Shown here one piece after another: positions 10,506 to 19,839 of a stretch of 64,000 nucleotides of DNA. Location of the stretch: positions 438,104 to 502,103 of the forward strand of contig KN834770.1 of the NCBI GenBank assembly GCA_000827265.1. Reading direction: 5' to 3'. The position numbers and the translations under genes are program-made. The stretch comes from Collybiopsis luxurians FD-317 M1 (lineage: Eukaryota; Basidiomycota; Agaricomycetes; Agaricales; Omphalotaceae). Below the pieces are notes generated by a model that ran no database searches, was not told the DNA's origin, and worked only from the letters and a program-made list of their open reading frames with translations. How positions within the stretch are numbered: the first letter of the stretch is position 1; each line of letters opens with the position of its first letter.

Positions 10506-12099
10506 AGACAGAGTGAGTAGCTTTCTCTTTCTCTGTTATATCTGTAGCTTCACTCTTTTTTTTTCAGTTTACGGAACTTTCGCCATCAAATTTCCCATTT
10601 CGCCCTCGAAAGAGACGCCGCAGTCACTAAAGCAGTCGATGCTCTCGAATCTGGAATATCAGTGGCGCGAGTTCGTCGCGCAGAAGTCTCGTCCATGGAA
10701 GGAAGAGTCGCAGAATTGACCGATGGCTTGGCGAAGTTGAGGAAGGCTAATGAACAAGGTCGGTTCTGATTAAGTCGAATTTGACACCGAGTCAATGTTT
10801 TATACAGCACGCGAAAAACTTCAAACCCTTCGAAGCACATTGGCTGAACGCAGGCAGACGCTAACAGCTGCCCGCAGCATTTCTTCATCGGCATCGAATT
10901 CTTCAAGTCATTCTCCTTCTCCGCTCCCACCTCCCGTTCTTTCAGCATACACCTCGCTCGCCTCTCTTTCTTCTTCCATTTCTCGTGCTCGTACTGGGTT
11001 GGTACAGGAGCTTGTCGAAGTTTTCGGTATATCTCACGACGGCGCTCATTCGCATTGGTCAATCGGCACTCTAACACTCCCTCTGCCCGGCGATATGCGT
11101 CGATACCCTCCAAATCATATCAATGCCGTCCTAACTCTGACCACTCATTTCATCAATTTGCTAGCGTTCTATCTGGGTGTCAAGTTGCCTTTCAGCGTTA
11201 CCTGGGGCAAAGGAAAGTTGGGTGTCGGCGTTCCGTATATCAGTGCTATCAACGGAATCGGTGGAGAGCACGGAGGCTGGGCAAAGTGGGAGGGAAAACA
11301 TCCTTTGCATGTCTCCACAACTTCTTCGGAAGCGCTCAAACCTTCCACCCCGTCCTCTCCGTTTACGTCTATTACTCTGCCTGGCATGAATGCAAGCACG
11401 GATAGAGATCAGGATTCGAGTTCTGATGTTGCGAGCTCGCCTTCTGATTCGACGTTATTATCCAACGTCGCCGGAGTAGACGCCTCGATCATACTAGAAG
11501 CCAATAAGAAATCTTCTAGCTCATTTACCACAGCCCTCGCCATGCTCCTTTATAACGTCGCCTATCTCGCGTACACTCAACGCGTAAACATTCCTCTTCA
11601 TCAGGTGGCTGCAGGAGATGTCCTTGGTAATTTATGGGCGGTTTGTTTTGGGAGCGCCCCATTGGGCAGACATTCACACGAAACCATAGCATATCTTACT
11701 CCCAATCCGTGCTCTTTCCCGCTTCCACGCCTTCCACCCCCCTCACGGCCCATACCGCATGGGCAAGCTTTTACGCTTGAATTCGGACAGTTATTGCAAG
11801 CTATGAGCCGACCTCCTCCAAGAGCTGCAGCTATTGCAAGTACTCCTACGTCTTCCTCTTCGCCTCTGGCCACTCCTCCATCAATCGGCCCTGGGAAAAT
11901 AGACGCTACAGCCTCCGCAACCTCCCAAAATTCCCATTCCAAGCCGCCTTCAAAGCGTCGGCCGTCCAAAGTGTCGCTAGGAAGGGATATAGTGAAGCGA
12001 AGGGATCAGGTGAGAAGTGAGCTACAAGTCGGAATTGTTGAAGAGGTATTCGAAGACGGAGAGGAACACAAAGATGACGACGAGTGGGATTTGGTCTGA
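10448..12099 (+). CDS. ATG14: autophagy protein Atg14 (PI3-kinase complex I subunit)
   Basis: Three exons (10448-10512, 10568-10758, 10808-12099) give 515 residues. The N-terminus MECKNCQLQQ...VCENCVK carries two CxxC pairs like the cysteine repeats of Atg14. A coiled coil follows (about 23-140: ALERDAAVTKAVDALESG, VAELTDGLAKLRKANEQ, EKLQTLRSTLAERRQ). Then comes an Atg14/UVRAG-type domain (GTLTLPLPGD, NAVLTLTTHFINLLAFYLG, LPFSVTWG, ALAMLLYNVAYLAYTQ). Atg14 joins Vps34, Vps15 and Vps30 to make PI3P at the phagophore. The ATG at 10448 is chosen because it alone opens the CxxC frame. Vps38/UVRAG is the alternative within the same family; the two CxxC pairs favour Atg14. Confidence 0.8.
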
Positions 12100-12608
12100 T
12101 TCAGGATGACAATATTTTGGTAGAAGATATATTACTGTAGGCCATCGTTGCGATATTACATACATGTAGAATTTGTTTATAGATTTATAACGCGTGCTTA
12201 TCTGTGATGATTTTCTCTTCTATCAATCAGTCCCAAATGCTCAATGAATGGGCTTGCGCATTTTGATATATATGTACTGCCTCCCGAACGCTTATGTAGG
12301 AAAACCAGGGTTTCACTGTCGATAAATTATGGAAAAGTTCAGGAGCCGGGTGATTTCTATGACGGAGGAGATCGTCCTAATTGAAGAAAGACATGTACTT
12401 ACTCTCCGGAACCGGCAAGAACGATAGCCGGATTATTTTCCGTGAAAGCTCGGCCCAATGCAAAATATCACGTGCCACTGGCATTACGCCGGCAGGACAC
12501 GGGCCCAGGTGAAATCATTTGGCTCGTGATTATCCGCCCAGTAAGTAATTAAGCTTTCAACTCCTTTGGACGCCTCCTGCTTTCTTACCACCATCTTCAC
12601 GTCGTAAA
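12100..12608. other. intergenic / thiolase promoter
   Basis: No open frame of note. It holds an E-box CACGTG at 12469-12474, 135 bases before the thiolase ATG, and a CGG-N12-CCG pair nearby. That spacing is shorter than the N15-18 of yeast oleate response elements, so I do not call it one. Confidence 0.5.
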
Positions 12609-14155
12609 ATGTCTGCTGCCAGAGCAAAGATTCTCGAGAAGCACGATGACGATGTTGTCATCGTCTCTGCTATTCGTTCCGCATTGACAAAGGCGAGTTT
12701 GATTCAAGCCCAATACCCAATCCTTATTCATTTTTTTGGATTTAGGGAAAGAAAGGCGGTTTTAAGGATACCCGTCCTGAGGAAATCCTCATGCACGTCC
12801 TAAAGCATACTTACAAATCGAATAACCTTGACCCCGCTTTGATCGAAGATATTGTTGTGGGGAACGTGCTTCCACCTTCCGGCGGTGCTAACCAGGCCCG
12901 TATGGCTGCTTTGGCTGCTGGAATTCCTGTCGCTACTCCCATCACCACGGTCAACAGACAGTGCTCGAGTGGTCTTACTGCCATAAGCCAGATTGCCAAT
13001 AGCATTCGATCTGGCCAAATTGACATTGGAGTCGGTGAGTATCTGGCGAAGAACTGATTATTCAGCCATTAATTTTTTTGCTCAGGTGCTGGCGTGGAAT
13101 CAATGACACACGGTTATGGCGCAGGTGCGATCCCCGAAGGCTACTCTGAACTCGTAATGGAAAATCAAGAAGCCGAAGACTGTCTCATCCCCATGGGTAT
13201 CACTTCCGAGAATGTTGCTTCTGACTACGACGTCTCTCGTGAAACCCAAGATCAATTTGCCGCCCTCTCCTTCCAAAAGGCTGCCAAAGCCCAGAAACAA
13301 AATTTCTTTGCCCCCGAAATTCTGCCAATCCGCGCCAAGCAACAATCGCCTGATGGTGGCAAGGAGTTGTTGGTAGACTACGATGATGGTGTCCGGGATG
13401 GGGTTACAGCGCAGAGTTTGGCCAAACTCAGGCCTGCCTTCATCAAGACTGGCTCAACTCATGCTGGAAACGCGAGTCAGGTTTCGGATGGAGCCGCTGC
13501 CGTACTTCTGGCCAGAAGGAGTGTAGCCAAGAAGCTCGGTCTTCCTATCGTCGGTAAGTTTGTCGCCGCTCAGGCGGTTGGTGTTCCCCCAAGAATTATG
13601 GGTGTCGGACCCGCGTACGCAATTCCTCAGGTGCGTAATCTTAGTAATTGCATGTAAAATTTTTCCAGGAATTGACACACTCTTTCCGCTTTCAGGTCCT
13701 CAAGAAGACCGGCCTGCAAATGTCCGATGTCGACTTCTTCGAAATCAACGAGGCGTTCGCATCGCAGGCTGTTTACTGTTGCGAGCAGCTTGGTATCCCT
13801 TGGAAGGAGAGCGATCCGGCTAAAGCAAAGGTTAACAAATGGGGAGGTGCTATCGCCATCGGCCACCCCCTCGGATGCAGTGAGTAATTTTTTTTTCTCC
13901 GTTCTTGACGAGCCTCTCCTCTTTCAGGGACTTTTTACCTGAGTCCTACCTTTTTCAATTTTCAATCCTTTTTTGAATGATTCACGATAACTGACGTCTA
14001 TCTTCTCACCTTTCAATCTTCGCACTGTAGCTGGCGCCCGACAAGTCGCTACCGGTCTGAACATCGCGAAACACGATAATCAGAAAGTGTTCGTGACGAG
14101 TATGTGTGTTGGGAGTGGAATGGGCATGGCGGGTCTTTTCGTAAATGAGCAGTAA
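12609..14155 (+). CDS. 3-ketoacyl-CoA thiolase (acetyl-CoA C-acyltransferase)
   Basis: Five exons (12609-12692, 12746-13034, 13086-13630, 13696-13879, 14031-14155) give 408 residues. Thiolase marks are complete: the active-site Cys in NRQCSSGL, the NEAF loop in FFEINEAFASQA, the GHPLGCTGARQ His and the CVGSGMGMA Cys. Thiolase cleaves 3-ketoacyl-CoA to acetyl-CoA and a shortened acyl-CoA in beta-oxidation, and the sequence is closest to the peroxisomal Pot1/Fox3 type. The N-terminus RAKILEKHD has PTS2 spacing (R-x6-H) but Ala and Asp where the signal wants Leu/Val/Ile and Leu/Ala. Intron 1 starts with GCGAGT rather than GT; only this choice keeps TKGKKGGFKDT in frame. Confidence 0.92.
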
Positions 14156-14477
14156 ATCGGCATGGACGCCGGACCCGTTTGTAGTGTTCTCAGCAGTTGA
14201 CGAAACACCCTAGTCTATCCCCTCACTCGGCATTCTGTTTATGCGTTCTATGTAATGTTTGTACGATTGGTCCCATCATAGACAATAATTGTTGTACTTT
14301 CACTGAGCATTGATTGACGCTAAACTGAGGCGTCCCATTCGTTGAATAGTGAGGTGTGTAATGTGACATTGTATCCTCAAAGTAACATCTCACTCCTATC
14401 GATGAAAGAAATAAGCAGTGCGGCCAAGGTCCGTGCGTGAGTGCATCTAGGTCTATTTAGCACGCCTACTAAACTAA

Positions 14478-14565
14478 TGCCCCATGGCTGAGTTGGTTAC
14501 AGCGTCCGACTGTTACAATTGCAACTGAAATCGGAAGGTCGAGAGTTCGAGCCTCTCTGGGGCAG
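14478..14565 (+). tRNA. tRNA-Asn (anticodon GTT) with a 14-base intron
   Basis: A full cloverleaf can be drawn. The 7-bp acceptor stem is TGCCCCA/TGGGGCA, the D stem GCTG/CAGC, the anticodon stem TCCGA/TCGGA and the T stem GAGAG/CTCTC around TTCGAGC. The discriminator is G. The anticodon GTT is at 14512-14514, with an intron at 14516-14529 right after base 37, the standard position. The CGACTGTTAATCG-type arm matches fungal tRNA-Asn. Confidence 0.9.
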
Positions 14566-14577
14566 ATGATATTGTGA

Positions 14578-14590
14578 TTTTTATTTTTTT
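14578..14590 (+). terminator. RNA polymerase III terminator of tRNA-Asn
   Basis: Runs of five and seven T separated by one A begin 13 bases after the tRNA end, as expected for Pol III termination. Confidence 0.75.
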
Positions 14591-14926
14591 GACTTTGTAT
14601 GGTAGAAACTTCTTCCTTAGCATTCTCATTTTTAATATACACAACCCAAACTGCAAGGGCGTAACTTTGTTAGTCCTCGAGGTTCCTTGCGATCTCTCAA
14701 GTTTCCAAAAATTGATCTATTTACAAAATATGAGAAACAGAAAAAAGCTTTCGAGACATCAAATTTCAAATGCATGGACCGCGTTCGACCTGTATGAACA
14801 GAGATCAAAGGTGTTATCATTGATACTCAATGCTACATGTGCGAATGTACTTAAATTTGATAAAAAGAACTGAACTAGTCATGTACACCCCAGACAGTCG
14901 TTTCTCGGGAGTTCACAGAGAACCGT
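14591..14926. other. intergenic between tRNA-Asn and the Egh16-like gene
   Basis: AT-rich sequence downstream of the minus-strand Egh16-like gene, probably including its 3' UTR. The small frames here resemble nothing. Confidence 0.5.
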
Positions 14927-16835
14927 CTACTCCGCGTTACCAGTAGCCATCCTAGCCATGATTCTGGACCTCCAAACTCGCTTGTTGATTGCGTTGCGAT
15001 GGACTACGTTGTTATTGGTTGTAGAGGACTTGGATTTCTTATTAGTTGTCGCCGCTCCAGTTGAAATGGCAGACGAAGCCGATACTGAATTGGCAGTGAT
15101 GACATTGGAAGCGCTAACACTGGTGAATGTTACGGCGGCAGCAGTGGGTGAAGCACCGAGAAGGTCGACGCCGTCGGTAATTGTCTGAACATCAGACGCT
15201 GTAAGACGAAGCGTTAAACTAGAAAAAACGAGATTCGACAATTCAGAAACAAAGTACCTGCTCCCAAAAGTGAATTCTTGACAGCAGTCTGAACCTCGCC
15301 TACACCTGCATTGCCTGCATTGATACTTGTGGTTCCAGCTGCCTGAGCTGCCAAAGCGTCGCTATTGGCTTGAGCAACAGTTTCCTGAGGAGAAATAAAT
15401 GTGAGAAACGGATAGGATCGCTTGGCAATGGGAGCGGCTGACAGTACTCAAGTTACCTGTGAAGGAAAAGTTGGAGGCAGCGGTGGCGAGAGAGGCGTTC
15501 TGGTTGGCTGCGAATACAGCGAGAACATTTTCGACAGCAGATCTGAGTGCTGCTTTGAGGTCAACAGCTTCTTGGAGAGTGAGTTTGGCACCAGCAGCCG
15601 TGGATGAGTTACCGCCAGTGGCGCTGCCGTCGATTTGGCCAGCTAAGGCGTCAACGGGGACTGTAATCGAATATTGAGAACAAATTCGAGCAGGGGACAA
15701 AGCACACCATGGCTAATTCACCGTCATCGGCAGTACCAACTGCGGTCTAGACAGATCAACAATGAGCAGCATTCGAGTGGACAGAAGCTTTTAAACGGAC
15801 CGCAATCTCGTCCATCATTGCCACAGTCAGCAGCTGGCGCTCAGCCAGGTCACGAATATTGAGTTCAAGATCCTGTTCGAGAGCACGATGCCTCATAATG
15901 AGCTCTTCCATCTGCGATTGACGACGCAGTAAGCCCGGGACCAGTCGGCCTATCGCGTCCAGAGACCGTCCCTTATTCTTGTTTTTCTTTCCTGTGTCAG
16001 TAGTAGTTGCAGTCGAAGTGGTGCTGGTAGAGTTCGTAGCGGTCGCTTCGCGAATTATCAAAGAAATTCGCATCAAAATACAAGATACTTACAATTGGCC
16101 GAAGTAGTCACCGCAAAACAACCTCCGAACGGACCAGCGCCGTTGGCAAAAGAGGCGGCAGTTGGGTCTCCACCGTTGCTGAGTCGAATCAGGCAGATGT
16201 TCGACACTGAACCACTCGTTCCAGTACATTTGGTTCCAGCTGGAAGGGCAGCGGTAACTTGAGAGTCAACAGGACCTCCGCTGAGGATACCGTTGGCACC
16301 CGGCGGTTGCTGAGTGATCAAAGCCGCTGTCCAAGTCTGACCAGTAGCGTCGGTGTTGACCATGGCAGAGAAAGGCCCTCCGCCATCAGCATTAACCTGA
16401 TGAAGGGTCAGGGAGATTGATCCATCTTCCGCTACCGAGGGTAGATCGCCGCTTCCCTGCTGGAGGGCGGTAGCAAGTGAAGATTCCATGCCAATCGAGC
16501 CGCTCAGCAGAGTAGCACCACAAGGATCTGCATGGATGATTGTTAGAAAACATAAGTCTTGAAGATTCCACCGAGTTTGATACCATCTACGAGGTTCTTG
16601 AGCACGGGAGTGTCGAGCTGAAAGGGCTGCTCCGTCGTTCCGTTGCGAGGGATACTACCATCTGTAGCTTAGAAGGACAATTAATTAAAGATGGGGCTTG
16701 AACTGCGCAAAGAATGCACTTGCTGACACCAAACCCACTGGTCGTGACACCGTTGGCTCCGCTCACAAGGGTAATGATAGCATGTCCATAAGCGGAAGAA
16801 AGGATTGAAGCAATCACCAGGAGTATTCTGGCCAT
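14927..16835 (-). CDS. secreted Egh16-like (gEgh16/MAS-type) protein
   Basis: Eight exons, complement(14927..15198, 15258..15384, 15443..15660, 15722..15746, 15801..16045, 16093..16527, 16584..16661, 16724..16835), give about 503 residues. A signal peptide (MARILLVIASILSSAYGHA) precedes the family core: VSGANGV, GTTEQPFQLDTPVLK, DPCGATLLSG, HQVNADGGGPFSAM, GCFAVTT. The C-terminal half is Ala/Ser/Thr-rich with a basic linker (KKNKNKGR ... LLRRQ), a possible Kex2 cleavage point. Family members were described from powdery mildew and as appressorium-associated MAS proteins; their biochemistry is unknown. Exon 1 may end at a GC donor (GCAAGT, used here) or at GTGTCA six bases earlier; both keep frame. 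The donor GTCAGC of the 15443 exon is weak but required by frame. Confidence 0.75.
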
Positions 16836-17683
16836 ACTTCGACTAGGAGGAAGAATGCAAGCAACAAAAAATCAGGAATGCGGCGCTGCCGATGTCGGTG
16901 TGAAGGCGAGGAGGTCCAAAGAGAGAAAGCGGAACGAGGAGAGAGGGAACGGTGAAAGAGACGAGTCTCGCAACCAGCTACCAGCTAGGGTAGGAATAAG
17001 AAGAGAGGAAGAGGGAAAGAAATGAGAGACTTGGGAAGAGTCAAAGGCATCTTTATAACCCGATGCCCTTTCCGTCGTTACTGGGCTGTTACCAAGCAAG
17101 AAGAAAGGCAGCCGGTTTTAGCCAACGCATCAAGAAAAAAAATACTGGCTTTAGTGGCCTGGTACCAGCCTGGGCCGCCGGATGAAGTCCTTTTCGTCGG
17201 GTTTCGAGCTCGAAACGAGCCGATAGCAACCGCTGGGAAAGGCGATGACCGCATCTTCGTCAGGACCATGCTCGAGCTTCTATCGGCTTCTCTGGAAACT
17301 TTTTAAAGAGCTTTATCTCGGGGTAAAGAACTTGACTCGCAAGCACGGCGCCCGCGGGTCGTTTCATGGCGTCACTAGAGACAACCTGGGGTTAGAAATA
17401 TGGTAAGCATAGACTCGCCATTCCTACGGATTGGAATCTGCTCGAAGTAGCGTTGGACCTGCAGACTAAAGACGGGTCGCTGAGATCGAAGCTTGACGGT
17501 CCAAGTTCATACGACTTGTGATTTTGAGTTCGTTGTACGACAAATAATCAAGTTTACGAGCTTGAGGGGTGGCCTATTTAGCAGATATACATTAGCCGAA
17601 GGAAAAAGATACACACTAAGATGTACACATATATACACGCATTCCCTTAAATCACTGGTGAAATACTGATAGTCCCTCCGCCG
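16836..17683. other. intergenic / Egh16-like promoter region
   Basis: Upstream of the Egh16-like gene and downstream of Sos7. It contains a purine-rich block at about 16860-17040 and a perfect 16-base palindrome at 17201-17216. No gene is supported. Confidence 0.5.
17201..17216. repeat. perfect 16-base palindrome GTTTCGAGCTCGAAAC
   Basis: Both halves (GTTTCGAG/CTCGAAAC) match exactly with no spacer, 366 bases upstream of the Egh16-like start. It could bind a dimeric regulator; nothing further can be said from sequence. Confidence 0.5.
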
Positions 17684-18897
17684 TCATAGTCCCTCCCTAA
17701 CATGAGCCAAAATCGTCGCAACTACCCCACGAACATTGTTCATTTCCACATGAGTGTCAATGATGTCTGTAATGTTTATCTCTGACTGCTCTAGTCCCTG
17801 CACATTAACAGTAGCCAGTTGTCTCGAATTCGGAACAAACAATAAGGTGATGGACACCGGGCGGATCCGTCCATGAATATCTTCTACGCGATACCGCAGC
17901 CGAAGTTCGTTTTCCGAAGCAGCTTCGAAATCTTCTAAACCTTGCAATGAGCGATGTAGCTGTAGCGAGTTTGTGACCCTGAACACAAGTCAGTAGGCTA
18001 CTAGAGTAAAGGAAAACAGAAAACGAACCAGTCATATAACGGCACAAACCGTCTGTCATCCTCTACACTCTCCGACATCTTGACACTCTTCTCGATTTCA
18101 TTCCTCTGTACCTTCAAGCCTTCCACCTCCAATGTCTCTGACTTGAGTTTGCGTTTGATTTCGTTCACTTTCTCCTCGACAACCTGCTTCTCGTCTGTTA
18201 GCGCCTGCATCTCCTCCACTTGCTCTTCAAGCTTTTTGTCGGCGGCTTGAACGGTGATACGAGGATGTGGATGGGACTGTCGTAGTCGTGACAGCGCCAA
18301 GCGAGCGTCAATAATCTTTTGAGCGAGGTCTGTGGCTTTTGCCGTAGCTTGCTTTACTCGAACATAATCTTTAATTGGCTGAGTTGCTGGACGAGACTAC
18401 AACGTGAGTTGAAGCGCGCACCTTCTTCGACCATGGGAGCCAATATTCGAATATCCGAATGCAATTCTGCCAGCGATGCTTTCGCCACCTTGAGCTTCTC
18501 CTTTTGCTCCGTATTTGCCCGCTCCAGTTGCTTGTTCTCATTATCGGTGACAATTGGCGCGTCGTCGATGTCACTGACGATGGATTTAATGTATTTATGC
18601 TTAGCATTTTGTTCCAGGTATTGGTATTTCAGTTTACGAAGATATGACTGCCAATAACCATCAAGTATTACTTTTCGCAAAAAGCGATTGTAGACGCACC
18701 ATTTGGAAAGAAACATTTGCGGCTACCATCGCAGGGTCTTTATTCTCTAGATCCTCGGCGTCTGAAACGTCGTCATCGTTCTCAAATTTATGAGAGTTGA
18801 GATCAGCCACGCTTTGAACGATGCCCAGCTCGGAATTAGTAGAGTCAAAGAGTGACTGCAGGGACTGGGCAGCAGCCAGGTACTGTTCTTGATCCAT
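17684..18897 (-). CDS. kinetochore protein Sos7-like
   Basis: Four exons, complement(17684..17978, 18029..18368, 18422..18647, 18700..18897), give 352 residues. The conserved Sos7 coiled-coil entry SYLRKLKYQYLEQNAKHKY is at about 67-85. Long heptad-rich stretches follow (NKQLERANTEQKEKLKVAK; LEEQVEEMQALTDEKQ; VNEIKRKLKSETLEVEGLK), ending in a small globular domain. In fission yeast Sos7 sits in the KNL1 (Spc7) arm of the outer kinetochore, as Kre28 and Zwint do. Recognition rests on the YLRKLK motif and overall layout, so another kinetochore coiled-coil protein remains possible. The ATG at 18897 starts an acidic, unstructured lead. Confidence 0.7.
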
Positions 18898-19839
18898 GGC
18901 GCGCAAGTTTAAAGTTAAGGAAACAAGAATCACGTGTTCGCTACAAGCTTAGCTAACAGTAATTACATAAGACAGATACATTTAAAGTCCAAGTCCACAC
19001 TGATAGTGATACAGAAAAAGTCCGTCAATTAAGAAGCCCGTATGCTGTAGCCATTCATGAAAACATGATACTGCGTCGCTTTGCGTTAAGCAGGACAAAG
19101 CCTGGAGGTATAAATGAAGCTCGTTCGGGTTTCCTGACACCCTGTGTGATCGTTTTCCAGGTCTGAACGCAACGGCGTTCGATACGTCTAGCGTATGAAG
19201 CATGGCTGTTTCTGGCTTTGAGTTGGCGGAGGGGCTGGGGCGAGGAAGTATGTGACTTACATGGAAAATGGAGAAGCAGAACGTTGCATATCGATTATGA
19301 TAGAGGGTATGAAATTGCAAAGGAGTGAAAAGAGTTGTAAAGTATGGGGGCGTTAGATTAGACGTCTATAAAGCTATGATATAGGTATCAACTTGAAGCT
19401 TTTATAGAACTTGGAACAATAATGAAGAGTACAAAAGGATTTTACAGTGTGTTTGTCTGTGTTTGTCACCCGGCGCTTATCCTTCCCTCTTTGACCGCGA
19501 CCATGACCACTCCTCTGGTACTGTACACTCGCAATAATTATTTCATTTTCTTCAGCCAATGAAGCGTCGCACTGCCGGTCTTCAAGCCATCTGTCTATTG
19601 GTCAATCCTAATACGCTTTTTCCACAATCTACAGCTATTTTTTTCTAGTTGCCATGGGCACTGTGACGCTGTCTTCAAGGCTCTGCCGTAGCGCTCAATT
19701 GGGAGACTTATTCAGTAAACACATGATATATCGAACAGTCCACTCCCTTTAAGCACGGCGGAGCCAGTTCTGAGAGATAGATATGCATGTCACATAGACA
19801 ACTACGACTTTCTCTCCGATTCGAGTTTTCTTTGTCATC
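18898..19839. other. intergenic, divergent between Sos7 and the PH-CH-kinase gene
   Basis: The two genes point away from each other, so this stretch holds both promoters. Short minus-strand frames at 18982-19559 resemble no known protein. No strong motif was found. Confidence 0.5.

Noticed and set aside
11601..11969. 122-codon minus-strand frame inside ATG14
   Set aside because: Shadow of the large ATG14 exon; no family features and composition explained by the coding strand.
12430..12480. CGG-N12-CCG pair in the thiolase promoter as an oleate response element
   Set aside because: Spacing is shorter than the N15-18 of known elements, and it would rest on yeast rules that may not hold here.
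15440..15470. Frame break in the Egh16-like gene at the GTAACT donor
   Set aside because: Using the donor GTCAGC 12 bases further on brings all eight exons into phase; a real frameshift is not needed.
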